From: Variovorax sp. TBS-050B
GTDB lineage: Bacteria > Pseudomonadota > Gammaproteobacteria > Burkholderiales > Burkholderiaceae_C
DNA: 64,000 nucleotides
Direction of reading: 5' to 3'
Assembly (NCBI RefSeq): GCF_029893635.1
Contig: NZ_JARXYR010000002.1
Location: 1 to 64,000 of the forward strand
The translations under genes were made by a program, and so were the position numbers. Below are positions 38,155 through 47,321 of the stretch, one piece after another. Numbering within the stretch: the stretch's first letter is position 1; each line of letters starts with the position of its first letter. Below the pieces are notes generated by a model, which saw only the letters and a program-made list of their open reading frames with translations, ran no database searches and was not told the DNA's origin.

Positions 38155-39066
38155 TCAGACGACGCCATTGGCTTTGAACCAGGCCGTGGCGCGCTGCCAG
38201 CCGTCGTCCGCCGCGCTCTTGACATAGCTCGGGCGGTAGTCGGCATGGAAGGCATGGCCTGCTTCGGGGTACACGACGAAGCTCGATGCCTTGGCAGCAG
38301 GCGTGCCATTTGCCAAGGCCGCTTTCATCTTATCAACCGTGTCAAGGGGGATGCCCTGGTCTTTTCCGCCATAGAGGCCGAGCACCGGCGCCTGCAGGCT
38401 GGCGGCCACGTCGATCGGGTGCTTGGGCGTCAGTTCGCTCGCGTTGCCGACCAGCCGGCCGTACCAGGCGACCCCGGCCTTGACCTTGCCGGTGGCGGCA
38501 TAGAGCCAGACGATGCGGCCGCCCCAGCAGAAGCCGGTGATGCCGGCCTTGCTGACGTCGCCGCCGTTGGCCCTGGCATAGGCGAGCGCGCCGTCGAGGT
38601 CGGCCATGACCTGCGCGTCGGGCACCTTGGAGACGATGTCGGCCTGCAGCTTGGGAATGTCGGTGTAGCCGCGCGGATCGCCCTGGCGCGCATACAGCTC
38701 GGGCGCGATGGCGAGATAGCCGAGCTTGGCGAAGCGGCGGCAGGTGTCGGCGATGTACTCGTGCACGCCGAAGATCTCCTGGATCACGAGGATCACCGGC
38801 AGCCCGGTCTTGCCGGCCGGCGCGGCGGCATAGGCCGGCACCTCGAAGCCGTCGACGCTGTACTTGACCGGGCCGGCCTTGAGGCCTTCGGTCGAGGTGC
38901 TGATGGCGGTCTGCGCCATCACCGGCATGACGGCGGCGGCATAGCCCACGCCGATCGCGGCCTTGAGCGCGGTGCGGCGCGTCGCGCCCTGCGCGGTGCT
39001 CTCGCCGGGGCGCAGCGAATCGAAGTCGGATCGGAGGTCGGAACGGCTGTCGTCGCGAAGGGACAT
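38155..39066 (-). CDS. Dienelactone hydrolase family protein, exported
   Basis: A 303-residue alpha/beta hydrolase. Residues 28-52 carry an Arg-Arg pair and hydrophobic stretch ending Val-Met-Ala-Gln, a probable Tat-type signal. The dienelactone hydrolase triad is visible as Cys in Gly-Phe-Cys-Trp-Gly-Gly, Asp in Gly-Gly-Lys-Asp-Gln-Gly and His in Gly-His-Ala-Phe-His. The family hydrolyses lactones or esters; the exported form is common in proteobacteria with unknown substrates. ATG 39066 has a GGAG-rich leader; the frame upstream is open but unlikely. Confidence 0.88.
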   Translation of the reverse strand: MSLRDDSRSDLRSDFDSLRPGESTAQGATRRTALKAAIGVGYAAAVMPVMAQTAISTSTEGLKAGPVKYSVDGFEVPAYAAAPAGKTGLPVILVIQEIFGVHEYIADTCRRFAKLGYLAIAPELYARQGDPRGYTDIPKLQADIVSKVPDAQVMADLDGALAYARANGGDVSKAGITGFCWGGRIVWLYAATGKVKAGVAWYGRLVGNASELTPKHPIDVAASLQAPVLGLYGGKDQGIPLDTVDKMKAALANGTPAAKASSFVVYPEAGHAFHADYRPSYVKSAADDGWQRATAWFKANGVV

Positions 39067-39160
39067 GGGAGGGGCTCCTGTGGATGATTCGTCGAACGAG
39101 GGGGCATGCGCGGAAAACGCACGCCGCAATGTAGGCGAAATCGACCCGCCCCGGCCGGCG

Positions 39161-39907
39161 TCAGGGTTGTACGTCGCGGTAGGCGCGCCGCGCGAGCGCG
39201 TCGGCGAGCACCTGCGCCGGGTCGACGAGGCGCAGCCCCGCGACGGCGGCCGAGCCCTGCAGCCCGAGCGGCACCTCGGTGCAGCCCATGACGATCGTGA
39301 CCGGCCCGTGGCGCTCGGCCAGCTTCAGCGCCACCTGCGAGAAGCATTCTTCGGCGAGCGGCATGTTGCCCGCCTTCACGCCGTCGAAGATGCCGCGCAT
39401 GATGACGCGGCGTTCCTCGGCCAGCGGCACGTGGCATTCGAGCCCCGCTTCGGCCAGCGCCTGCTCGTAGAGCCGCACGCGGTAGGTGCCCTCGGTGGCC
39501 ATCAGCGCCACGCGGCCCGCGTCCTGCGCGGCCAGGTGCCGCGCCACCTCGCGCGCCATGTGCAGCAGCTCCACCTGCGGAAAGCGCTCCTGCAGCTTCG
39601 CATGCCATGCATGCGCGGTGTTGCAGGCGATCGCCACCGCCTGGCTGCCGAGCGCGGCCAGCCGGCCCAGCGCCTGCAGCATCGGCTCGAGCGGCTGGTG
39701 CGCGCCGCTATCGGCGGAGCCGAGCGCCTGCGTGCGGTCGGGCACCGGCACCTGCGCGAGCCAGTGCTCGGGAAAGGACTGGTCGCGCACCGGCAGCCCG
39801 CGCGCACGCATCTGCGCCGCGCAGGCTTCGACGAAGAGCCGCACGAAGTCGGCGCCGGCCGCCGGCCCCATGCCGCCGAGGATGCCGACGACGTTGGTGG
39901 GAGTCAT
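39161..39907 (-). CDS. Aspartate/glutamate racemase family protein
   Basis: A 248-residue PLP-independent racemase. The two catalytic Cys lie in Ala-Cys-Asn-Thr-Ala-His and Gly-Cys-Thr-Glu-Val-Pro-Leu, the arrangement of aspartate/glutamate racemases, and the start Gly-Ile-Leu-Gly-Gly-Met-Gly-Pro-Ala-Ala is the substrate loop. It would interconvert L- and D-forms of an acidic amino acid. It follows the binding-protein gene (39930) by 22 bases, so uptake and racemisation are probably co-expressed, with a DadA-like dehydrogenase divergent. Confidence 0.9.
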   Translation of the reverse strand: MTPTNVVGILGGMGPAAGADFVRLFVEACAAQMRARGLPVRDQSFPEHWLAQVPVPDRTQALGSADSGAHQPLEPMLQALGRLAALGSQAVAIACNTAHAWHAKLQERFPQVELLHMAREVARHLAAQDAGRVALMATEGTYRVRLYEQALAEAGLECHVPLAEERRVIMRGIFDGVKAGNMPLAEECFSQVALKLAERHGPVTIVMGCTEVPLGLQGSAAVAGLRLVDPAQVLADALARRAYRDVQP

Positions 39908-39929
39908 GTGTGCGCGATCCAGGGCGAGC

Positions 39930-40817
39930 TCAAGTGGCGGGTTTGTCGCTTGGATGCTTGATGTTTTCCTTGAGCTGCTCGCTCATCGGCAGGTTCAGCG
40001 GCACGTTCTTCGGCGGGATCGGCGACATGAACCACTTGGTGTAGAGCTTCTCGAACTCGCCGCTCTTCATCAGGCCGGTGAAGGTGTCGTCCACGAGCTT
40101 CTTGAAGGCCGGGTCGTCCTTCGGCAGCATGCAGGCATAGGGCTCCACCTGCAGCGACTCGCCCACCACTTCGAAGTCGGCCGGGTTCTTGGCATTGGCG
40201 ATCAGGCCGAACAGCAGGATGTCGTCCATCGCGAAGGCCACCGCGCGGTCGCTCTCGACGAGCAGGAAGGCGTCGGCGTGGTCCTTGCCGAGCACGATGT
40301 CCATGTCGAGGTTCTTCTCGGCGTTGTACTTGCGCATCACGAGCGCGTTCGTGGTGCCGGTGGTGCTCGCGACCGTCTTCTTGGCGAGGTCGGCGTAGCT
40401 CTTGATCTTCGAGGACTTCTTCACCAGCAGGCGGGTGCCGGTGTAGAAGTGGTTGACCGCGAAGGCCACGTCCTTGCCGCGCGCGGTGTTGTTGGTGGTG
40501 GAGCCGCACTCCAGGTCCACGGTGCCGTTGGTGATCAGCGGGATGCGGTTCTGCGAGGTGACCGGCATCAGCTGCACCTGCAGGTTGGGCTTGTTGAGCT
40601 TCTTCTTGACCGCCTCGACGACGGCGTTGGAGAGCTCGACCGAGAAGCCGATCGGCTTGTTGGGACCGTCGAGATAGCTGAAGGGCACCGACGACTCGCG
40701 GTAGGCGAGCGTGATCTTGCCGGACTCGGCGATCTTGGCCAGCGTGTCGGCGGCCTGGACGCCGGTGGCGGTGAGCAGCACCACGGCAGCGGCGGCCATC
40801 AATGCGGAGAGTTTCAT
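39930..40817 (-). CDS. Amino-acid ABC transporter substrate-binding protein (GltI type)
   Basis: A 295-residue secreted protein, signal peptide to about residue 22 (Val-Gln-Ala-Ala). The SBP family 3 body contains Thr-Leu-Ala-Tyr-Arg-Glu-Ser-Ser-Val-Pro-Phe-Ser-Tyr and Asp-Leu-Glu-Cys-Gly-Ser-Thr-Thr-Asn-Asn, close to the glutamate/aspartate receptors GltI/AatJ. No permease or ATPase gene is nearby, so it must use a transporter encoded elsewhere. The link with the racemase downstream supports an acidic amino acid ligand. Confidence 0.9.
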   Translation of the reverse strand: MKLSALMAAAAVVLLTATGVQAADTLAKIAESGKITLAYRESSVPFSYLDGPNKPIGFSVELSNAVVEAVKKKLNKPNLQVQLMPVTSQNRIPLITNGTVDLECGSTTNNTARGKDVAFAVNHFYTGTRLLVKKSSKIKSYADLAKKTVASTTGTTNALVMRKYNAEKNLDMDIVLGKDHADAFLLVESDRAVAFAMDDILLFGLIANAKNPADFEVVGESLQVEPYACMLPKDDPAFKKLVDDTFTGLMKSGEFEKLYTKWFMSPIPPKNVPLNLPMSEQLKENIKHPSDKPAT

Positions 40818-40898
40818 GCGTGCCTTCTTCAGTTGGTTGACGGAGCGGCCAGTGTAAGAAGGAGTGACACATCGCGACAATTCCAAATGAACCCTAGG

Positions 40899-40917
40899 CC
40901 ATACCCAAAGGTTATGG
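40899..40917. promoter_or_regulatory. LysR-type box in the divergent region
   Basis: CCATACCCAAAGGTTATGG is a near-perfect palindrome containing the T-N11-A form of LysR-family sites. It lies between the divergent GltI-like (40817) and DadA-like (41042) genes. No LysR gene is adjacent, so the regulator would be encoded elsewhere. Confidence 0.4.
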
Positions 40918-41041
40918 GTGGCCGCGGGCCGGCGCCGGGCCATGCGCTTTGGCTATGGGCGACCGCGCTTTTGGCATTTCCGGCCGCCGCCGGGCGCGCC
41001 TACATTCGTCGTACTTGTCTTCATCTCGGAAAGCTGCCCCC

Positions 41042-42265
41042 ATGCATGTGTGTGTGCTCGGCGCCGGCATCGTGGGCCTGGCGACCGCCTGGCAGCTCGA
41101 GCGCCAGGGCCATCAGGTCACGGTGATCGACCGCGCCGCCCCGGGCGCGGGCGCGAGCGGCGGCAACGGTGCGCAGCTCAGCTATTCGTACGTGCAGCCG
41201 CTGGCCGACCCGTCGATCTGGAAGCAGCTGCCCAAGCTGCTGCTCTCGCCCCATTCGCCGCTCAAGCTGCGGCCGCAGCTCGATCCGCTCCAGTGGCGCT
41301 GGGGCCTCGCCTTCCTCGCGGCCTGCAACGCGCGGACCTCGCGCGACACCACCGCGCAACTGCTCGCGCTGGCGGCGCAGAGCCGCACCGCCTTCGAGGC
41401 GATGCAGGCGGACGTCGCGCCGGACTGCGACTTCTCCGCCACCGGCAAGCTGGTGCTCTACGCGAGCGAGGCCGCGCTCGACGGCGCGCGCGCGCAGCTC
41501 GAGCTGCAGCGCACCATGGGCAGCGCGCAGCGCATCGTCTCGCCCGCCGAGTGCGCGGCCATCGAGCCCGCGCTCGCCGGCTATGCGAGCCGCATCGCGG
41601 GCGCGGTCTACACGCCGAGCGAATGCGCGGCCGACTGCCTCAAGGTGTGCGCCGAGCTGATGCGGGTGCTCAGCACGCGCGGGGTGCGCTTCATGCTCGG
41701 CACCGACGTGCACGGCTTCGCGCGCGGCGGCAGCCGGGTGGCCGCGGTCCGCACCGACGCCGGCGACGTGGAGGCCGACGCCTTCGTGATGGCGCTGGGC
41801 GCGGCCTCGCACCGGCTCGGCCGCGCGCTCGGCGCCTACCTGCCGGTGTACCCGCTCAAGGGCTACAGCATCACGGTGGAGGTCGATCCCGCGCCCGGCG
41901 CGGCGCCGCACGTCAACGTGACCGACAGCGCGCGCAAGGTGGTGTTCGCACGCATCGGCTCGCGCCTGCGCGTGGCGGGCATGGCGGAGCTCGTGGGGCA
42001 CGACGCGCGCATTCCCGCCACCCGCATCGAGACGCTCGCGGCCGCCACGCGCGCCCTCTTCCCGCAGGCGAGCCGGCTCGAGGAACTGCATCCCTGGACC
42101 GGCATGCGGCCCGCCACGCCCAAGGGCCTGCCGATCATCGGCCGGCTGGCGGGCGCGCCGTCGAACATGCTGTTCAACACCGGCCACGGCGCGCTGGGCT
42201 TCACGCTGGCCTTCGGTTCGGCCGAGCGGATCGCGCAGGCGCTCGACGCCCCGCCGACGCCCTGA
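41042..42265 (+). CDS. D-amino acid dehydrogenase (DadA-like flavoprotein)
   Basis: A 407-residue FAD enzyme. The start Val-Cys-Val-Leu-Gly-Ala-Gly-Ile-Val-Gly-Leu-Ala-Thr is the Rossmann motif, and Gly-Asn-Gly-Ala-Gln-Leu-Ser-Tyr-Ser-Tyr follows as in DadA; the C-terminus has Trp-Thr-Gly-Met-Arg-Pro-Ala-Thr-Pro-Lys-Gly-Leu-Pro, the substrate Arg region. It feeds electrons from D-amino acids to the respiratory chain, giving 2-oxo acids. Divergent from the binding protein/racemase pair. Its 3' end overlaps the convergent PepSY gene by 65 bases. Confidence 0.92.
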   Translation: MHVCVLGAGIVGLATAWQLERQGHQVTVIDRAAPGAGASGGNGAQLSYSYVQPLADPSIWKQLPKLLLSPHSPLKLRPQLDPLQWRWGLAFLAACNARTSRDTTAQLLALAAQSRTAFEAMQADVAPDCDFSATGKLVLYASEAALDGARAQLELQRTMGSAQRIVSPAECAAIEPALAGYASRIAGAVYTPSECAADCLKVCAELMRVLSTRGVRFMLGTDVHGFARGGSRVAAVRTDAGDVEADAFVMALGAASHRLGRALGAYLPVYPLKGYSITVEVDPAPGAAPHVNVTDSARKVVFARIGSRLRVAGMAELVGHDARIPATRIETLAAATRALFPQASRLEELHPWTGMRPATPKGLPIIGRLAGAPSNMLFNTGHGALGFTLAFGSAERIAQALDAPPTP

Positions 42266-43739
42266 GCTTGCGGCCCAGGCGCCGCCAGCCGATGACCACG
42301 CCGGTCAGGCTCAGCAGCGTGCCGCCCGCGCTCAGCGCGATCAGCAGCAGGTCCCACGCCGGCCGGCGTTCGAGCAGCGGCAGCCAGTCCCAGCTGTGCA
42401 GCATCGCGAACAGCCAGCGGCTCAGGCGCCGCAGGCTGTCGGAGCGGCCGAGCACCGCCCCGGTCTGCGGATCGACGTGCACCCAGGTCGCATGCGCGTC
42501 GCCGAACACCACGCGCCAGACCGGCAGCGGCCGCTCGTTGCCGCCGGTCATGGTGTGCGCCTCGCGGGCGTAGTAGTGGCTGTCGTAGGCGTGCAGCACC
42601 TCGATGCGCTGCACCGGATCGGGCAGCAGGCGGGCGACGGCGCCGCGCAGCTCGCCGGGATCGAGCAGGTGCGGCGCGGCGCTGCGGGCATCGCGCACCA
42701 GCGGGCGGCCGCCGGCACCGCTCGCGAGCACCAGCGACCGTCCGGCGACGCGGACCCAGCGCAGCTCGCGCACGCCGCCGCCGGTGGCGGCCAGCAATGC
42801 CGCGGGCGTGGCATCGTCGGCGGCGACCGTCAGCGGCCCGCCGTTCATCGCCTCGAGGCGCAGCGCCGGCGCGCCGCTGTCGAAGATGCGCCAGGGGTTC
42901 ATCGACATCAGGCCGCTGAAGATCCACGTCAGCGTGACGAGCGCGAACAGGAGCCCCGTGACGTGATGCCAGCGCATCATGAAGCCCTGGTAGGGCGAAT
43001 GCGAGCCGCTGCGGTACGCGCGGCGAAAGCGCCAGCGCATCACGCCCACCACCGTGCCGGTCAGCGCCAGCGCGATGCCGGCGATCGACAGACAGTTGAC
43101 GATGTCGGCCCAGTAGGGGTCGAGCGCACCGCCGCGCAGCGGATAGAGCCAGTGGATCCAGGCGCCCGCGTAGTTCCAGAGCCGCTCGGCGCGCGGCGCA
43201 TCGCGCACCACTTCGCCGGTGCTGCCCGAGACGTAGAGCCGCGTCGACTCGGCATCGGCCAGGTCGACCACGTGCAGCGGACGGTGCCGGTCGAGCGCGC
43301 GCGAATGGGTGAACGCATCCTCGCCGATGGTGCCGCGGTGCGCGACCGCCACGCCCTCGCCCGCATAGGCACGCGCACTCGCGAGCGCATGCGCGCGGTC
43401 GACCGCCTGCAGCAGCGCACCCGTCTGCGCATCGACGACGGCCACGCCGCGGCCGGAAGCCGGCTCGGCCAGGTACACCGCGCGGCCGCCGCTCGCCGCC
43501 GCCAGGCGCAGCGAGCGCAGCGGCCCCGCCATGCCCGCCGCATCGAGCGCCTGCCGCGGCCCCAGCAGCGGCGCGGCGGCGTCGAGCACGGGCAGGTGCC
43601 GCAGCCGCTCGGCCTCGGTGAGCTTGGGGTAGCCCACGTACATCATCACCACGCCCGAGACGAACCACATCGCGAAGAAGGCGCAGGCGAGCACGCCGAG
43701 CCAGCGGTGGACCAGGAACAACCAGCGCTTGAGGTGCAT
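42201..43739 (-). CDS. PepSY-domain membrane protein (iron-reductase-like)
   Basis: A 512-residue inner-membrane protein with four main membrane segments (about 8-32, 190-215, 242-265 and near 450-475) and two PepSY-type periplasmic regions. Conserved His residues at membrane faces (Leu-Val-His-Arg-Trp-Leu-Gly, Arg-Trp-His-His-Val-Thr-Gly) could carry haem, as in FsrB/PiuB-type ferric reductases. It follows the TonB receptor by 14 bases and likely reduces the imported metal complex. The frame stays open upstream through the receptor gene, but ATG 43739 is the natural start. Confidence 0.87.
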   Translation of the reverse strand: MHLKRWLFLVHRWLGVLACAFFAMWFVSGVVMMYVGYPKLTEAERLRHLPVLDAAAPLLGPRQALDAAGMAGPLRSLRLAAASGGRAVYLAEPASGRGVAVVDAQTGALLQAVDRAHALASARAYAGEGVAVAHRGTIGEDAFTHSRALDRHRPLHVVDLADAESTRLYVSGSTGEVVRDAPRAERLWNYAGAWIHWLYPLRGGALDPYWADIVNCLSIAGIALALTGTVVGVMRWRFRRAYRSGSHSPYQGFMMRWHHVTGLLFALVTLTWIFSGLMSMNPWRIFDSGAPALRLEAMNGGPLTVAADDATPAALLAATGGGVRELRWVRVAGRSLVLASGAGGRPLVRDARSAAPHLLDPGELRGAVARLLPDPVQRIEVLHAYDSHYYAREAHTMTGGNERPLPVWRVVFGDAHATWVHVDPQTGAVLGRSDSLRRLSRWLFAMLHSWDWLPLLERRPAWDLLLIALSAGGTLLSLTGVVIGWRRLGRKLRASAGRRAPARSARPNRRPA

Positions 43740-43753
43740 GGTGCGCTCCCGGC

Positions 43754-45928
43754 TCAGAACGCGACGCGCAGCGACAGGTCCGCCGTGCGCGGCGCACCGA
43801 GGTAGGCGAAAGCGGTGCCCACGTTCGCGGCGTAGAGGCGGTCGGTCGCGTTGCGGATGCGGCCGACCAGCGTGACGGCGCGGTTGACCTTCCAGCTCAG
43901 CCCCAGGTCGAGCAGCGTGTAGCCCGGCCAGTTCACCGTGTTGGCCGCATCGGCATACACCTTGCCCACATGCCGCACGCCCACGCTGGCCTGAAGTTCC
44001 GGCGTGAAGGCGTAGGAGACCCAGAGGTTCGCGACCACCGCCGGCGTGTTGGTCGGCGTGCGGCCCGCGAGCGAGACACCGCCCTGCACGAAGCGCTCGT
44101 AGCGCGCATCCACGTAGCTCAGGTTGCCCTGCAGCGACCACCGCGGCGTGGGCTGCAGGCCCAGGGCCAGCTCCACGCCGCGCGAGGACTGCTCGCCCAC
44201 CAGCACCGTGAGCGCGCTGTTGGCCGGGTCCTGCGTCGCGATGTTCTTGCGCCGGATGTCGTAGGCCGCGAGCGTGGCGCTGCCCTTGCCCTGCCAGAAG
44301 TCGAGCTTGGTGCCCAGCTCCACCTGCCGGCCCGTGGTGAGTTCGCTGTTGTTGCGCACGTCGGCGAACGAGGCGGTCGAGAGCACGCCCGACGGTGGAT
44401 CGGCCGCGGTCGCGTACTGCGCATACAGGCTTGCGCCGGGCGCGAAATCCCACACCAGGCCGAAGCGCCCGGTCGTGGGCGCGTAACCGCGGTGGAAGCT
44501 CGCGGGGTTCGCGGCATCGACCGTGCGCCGGTTGACGAGGTCGAGATCGATGCGCTCGTGCCGCAGCGCCGTGACCAGGTGCAGCGCGGGCGCGAGCGCG
44601 GTGCGGTTCTCGAGGTAGAGCGCGGTGGTGCGCACCCTGTTGTTCCTGTCGGGGCGGAAGCCCGGCACCATGCCCGGCACCTCGAAGAAGCGCTCGGTCG
44701 CGAAGACGTAGGGGTTCACCGTGCTCACCGTGCCCGGCAGGCTGTTCGGAAAGCGCGTCTGCCGGTTCTCGCTGAAGTCGAGGCCGAAGGACCAGTCGCT
44801 TTTGAGCGCGCCGACCCGGCCCTGGTAGAGCCCCTCGATGCGGTTGCCCCACACCTCCTGGTCGTGCCGCTGCAGCAGTGCGGCGGACCGGATGACGGCC
44901 GTGTTCGCCGGGTTGTAGCGGTAGTTCTCCACGTTGCGGTAGTCGCGCAGCGCGTCGTAGGCGTAGAAGGTGTTCCTCAACTGCAGCGTCTCGTTGGCCT
45001 GCCATTCGGTCACCGAGCGCAGCCACTGCACGCGCTGCGCATAGAGGCCGTCGCTGCTGTTGTAGTTCCTGAAGCGCACGCCGGGGTCGATGCGCATCGT
45101 GCCGGCCACCGGGTTGAGAGCGGGCGTGCCCCAGTAGGGCCGCTCCACGTTCTCGCGCTGGAATTCGTAGGCGAGCGTGTGCCGGAGCCCGCCGCCCAGG
45201 TCCGACAACAGCGAGGCCGCGAGCTGGGTGGCGCGGTGCCGGGTGCCGTCGGTCCAGCCGTCCGCGTCGCGCTGGTTCACGTCGATGCGCGCGTGGTGGC
45301 TGCCCGCGCCGCCCTCGCCCGCGATGCGGCGGTTGAGGCCGAACGAGGCCTCGCGCAGCTTCTGCGTGCCGAGCCGCAGTTGCGCCTCGGCGAAGTCGTT
45401 GCCCGCCTCGGCCGTCTTGGTGATGTAGTTGACCGAGCCGCCGAGCGCCCCCGAACCGAACAGGAAGCTCGACGGACCGCCGATGGCCTCGACCCGGTCG
45501 TAGATCCAGCTGTCCACCGGCCGCGCCGCGATCGAGTACTGCAGGTTGATGCCGTTGAAGAGCTGGCCGATGGAATTGCTGCCGAAGCCGCGGTAGCTCA
45601 CGCCGATGTTGCCCGGCGCGTCGTGCGCGGTCACGCCCGGGATGGCGCGCAGGATCTCCTGCGTGTTCTGCGCGCCGCGCGCCTCGATGGCGGCGCGGTT
45701 CACCACGGTGACGGAGGCCGGCGTCTCGCGCGGCGTGAGGCCGAGGCGGCTGGCGGTGTCGGCGGGCGTGTCGAGGTCGAGCCGCCCGTTGGGGCGCGGC
45801 GCTTCGTCGACGACCTCGACCGGCGGCAACGCGGGTGCGGCGGCCGGCTGCTGTGCGGCGGCCGGCGCGCCGGCCGCGCCCAGAAGAACGAGCAGGCCCA
45901 GGGGACGGGCGGAGGAAATGCGGGGCAT
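43754..45928 (-). CDS. TonB-dependent siderophore-type outer-membrane receptor
   Basis: A 724-residue receptor with a signal peptide to about residue 25 ([15 protein letters not shown]). The plug domain (about 60-175) has Thr-Pro-Ala-Ser-Val-Thr-Val-Val-Asn and Val-Ser-Tyr-Arg-Gly-Phe-Gly, then a 22-strand barrel ending in Ser-Leu-Arg-Val-Ala-Phe with terminal Phe. Type fits ferric-siderophore receptors. It lies between a DUF2946 gene and a PepSY reductase gene, a frequent metal-uptake set. I see no Fur box in its upstream 117 bases. Confidence 0.92.
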   Translation of the reverse strand: MPRISSARPLGLLVLLGAAGAPAAAQQPAAAPALPPVEVVDEAPRPNGRLDLDTPADTASRLGLTPRETPASVTVVNRAAIEARGAQNTQEILRAIPGVTAHDAPGNIGVSYRGFGSNSIGQLFNGINLQYSIAARPVDSWIYDRVEAIGGPSSFLFGSGALGGSVNYITKTAEAGNDFAEAQLRLGTQKLREASFGLNRRIAGEGGAGSHHARIDVNQRDADGWTDGTRHRATQLAASLLSDLGGGLRHTLAYEFQRENVERPYWGTPALNPVAGTMRIDPGVRFRNYNSSDGLYAQRVQWLRSVTEWQANETLQLRNTFYAYDALRDYRNVENYRYNPANTAVIRSAALLQRHDQEVWGNRIEGLYQGRVGALKSDWSFGLDFSENRQTRFPNSLPGTVSTVNPYVFATERFFEVPGMVPGFRPDRNNRVRTTALYLENRTALAPALHLVTALRHERIDLDLVNRRTVDAANPASFHRGYAPTTGRFGLVWDFAPGASLYAQYATAADPPSGVLSTASFADVRNNSELTTGRQVELGTKLDFWQGKGSATLAAYDIRRKNIATQDPANSALTVLVGEQSSRGVELALGLQPTPRWSLQGNLSYVDARYERFVQGGVSLAGRTPTNTPAVVANLWVSYAFTPELQASVGVRHVGKVYADAANTVNWPGYTLLDLGLSWKVNRAVTLVGRIRNATDRLYAANVGTAFAYLGAPRTADLSLRVAF

Positions 45929-46045
45929 GGAATCTCTCTGGCGGGCGGCGCGCGCGGCAGGAGAAAGCGCGGCGCCGGCCGCGAAACGACCGGAAGACCA
46001 CCGCACGCGAGAGCGAGCCGCGTCAGGTGGAACGGGAACGGAGGT

Positions 46046-46402
46046 TCAGGAGAGCGCCGGCGGCCCGCGCGCCGGCAGCGGCGAGGCCGTGGCTGCCGCG
46101 ATGCGGGCAGCGGGGATCGATTGCAGCGCGCGGCCGAGCGGCAGCGGCGTGGGCAACGCGAGCGACACGGCGGCGGGCGGCGGTGCGGAGACCATGCACA
46201 GCGGGCAATGCATGCCGGCCACGCCCATCTCGGCGGGCCCGTCGTCGCTCTGCACGACGAGCTTGACCGCGCCCGCGGCGGAACACACGAGTTCGATCGC
46301 CTGCGGATTCACGAGCGCCGAAGCGCCCGCCGCCATCAGCGACCCCACGAACCACGCCAGCACCAGGCGGCGCAGGAAGCGGAGGGTTCGAAGGGCGTGC
46401 AT
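46046..46402 (-). CDS. DUF2946 protein
   Basis: A 118-residue secreted or membrane-anchored protein with one N-terminal hydrophobic segment (about 12-32) and the family motif Met-His-Cys-Pro-Leu-Cys near residue 64, a likely metal-binding pair of Cys. DUF2946 genes commonly sit with TonB receptors and PepSY proteins for copper or iron. The tail is Pro/Ala-rich. It begins nine bases after the LysR stop, so it may be read from the LysR transcript. Confidence 0.82.
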   Translation of the reverse strand: MHALRTLRFLRRLVLAWFVGSLMAAGASALVNPQAIELVCSAAGAVKLVVQSDDGPAEMGVAGMHCPLCMVSAPPPAAVSLALPTPLPLGRALQSIPAARIAAATASPLPARGPPALS

Positions 46403-46411
46403 GGGCGGCGA

Positions 46412-47314
46412 TTATGCGGCCTGCTCGATCGCCTCGCGCATGCAGCGCGTGATGCCGCGCACCGCGACCGAATCGGGCCGGCCCGCGAAGCGCAGCGCAC
46501 GCACCGGCACGGGGATGTGCGGCTCGAGCGCGAGCACGTCGACCTTGGCCGGATCGGCCGAGCGCGCGGTGCAGCCGTCGACCAGTGCGATGCCGAGCCC
46601 GTGGTGTGCCATCGAGAGCGCCGCATGGTAGGTCTGCACCGTGACCACCGCCTGCTGGAAACCCACGCCGGCCTGCCGGCAGGCCTGGCTCAGGCTGGTG
46701 CCGACCGGGTCGCGGCTGTCCAGGCCGATCACCGGCCGGTCGACCAGGTCGTGCAGCGCCACCGAGCCGTTGCGCACCAGCGCGCGCGGCAGCATGCCCC
46801 TGGGCGCGATGCAGACCATGCGCGTGTCGGCGAGCGTTTCCTGCGTCAGCGAGGGATGCACCGCGGGGCTGAAGACGAAGCCCACGTCGGCCTCCTGCAG
46901 CAGCAGCGCCGACATGATCTGCGGCGAATGCAGCGACTCGACGGTGATCGAATAGCCCGGATGCTTCTCGCGAAAGGCCTTGAGCGCGCGCGGCAGCACC
47001 TCGTAGCTCAGCGCGAGCACGCTGAGGATGCGCAGCTCGCCCGTGTCGCTGCCCGCGCGCAGGTTGGCCGCGAGGCGCTGCACCTCGTCGAGCTGCGCGA
47101 ACAGCCGCTCGATGTGCGGATACAGCGTGAGCGCCTCGGTGGTCGGCGTGAGCCGGCCCTTGGCGCGCTGGAACAGCGGAAAGCCCAGCTGCAGCTCGGC
47201 ATGCTGCAGGGTGCGGCTCACCGCCGGCTGCGTGATGTTGATGAGCCGGGCCGCCGCGCTCACGCTGCCGGTGAGCATGATCGCGTTGAAGACCTCGATG
47301 TGGCGAAGCCGCAT
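46412..47314 (-). CDS. LysR-family regulator
   Basis: A 300-residue LysR protein. The winged helix (about 1-60) contains [57 protein letters not shown], and the effector domain follows from about 90. It resembles the NAC/Cbl-like half that starts with Met-Arg-Leu-Arg-His-Ile-Glu-Val-Phe. It lies seven bases behind the M20 peptidase gene and nine ahead of DUF2946, so it may control either the peptidase or the metal-uptake genes. Confidence 0.9.
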   Translation of the reverse strand: MRLRHIEVFNAIMLTGSVSAAARLINITQPAVSRTLQHAELQLGFPLFQRAKGRLTPTTEALTLYPHIERLFAQLDEVQRLAANLRAGSDTGELRILSVLALSYEVLPRALKAFREKHPGYSITVESLHSPQIMSALLLQEADVGFVFSPAVHPSLTQETLADTRMVCIAPRGMLPRALVRNGSVALHDLVDRPVIGLDSRDPVGTSLSQACRQAGVGFQQAVVTVQTYHAALSMAHHGLGIALVDGCTARSADPAKVDVLALEPHIPVPVRALRFAGRPDSVAVRGITRCMREAIEQAA

Positions 47315-47321
47315 CGCGCGC

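Noticed and set aside
42201..46001. A single 1266-codon protein covering PepSY and TonB regions
   Set aside because: The upstream part is the TonB receptor gene read in a wrong frame; the PepSY protein begins at 43739.
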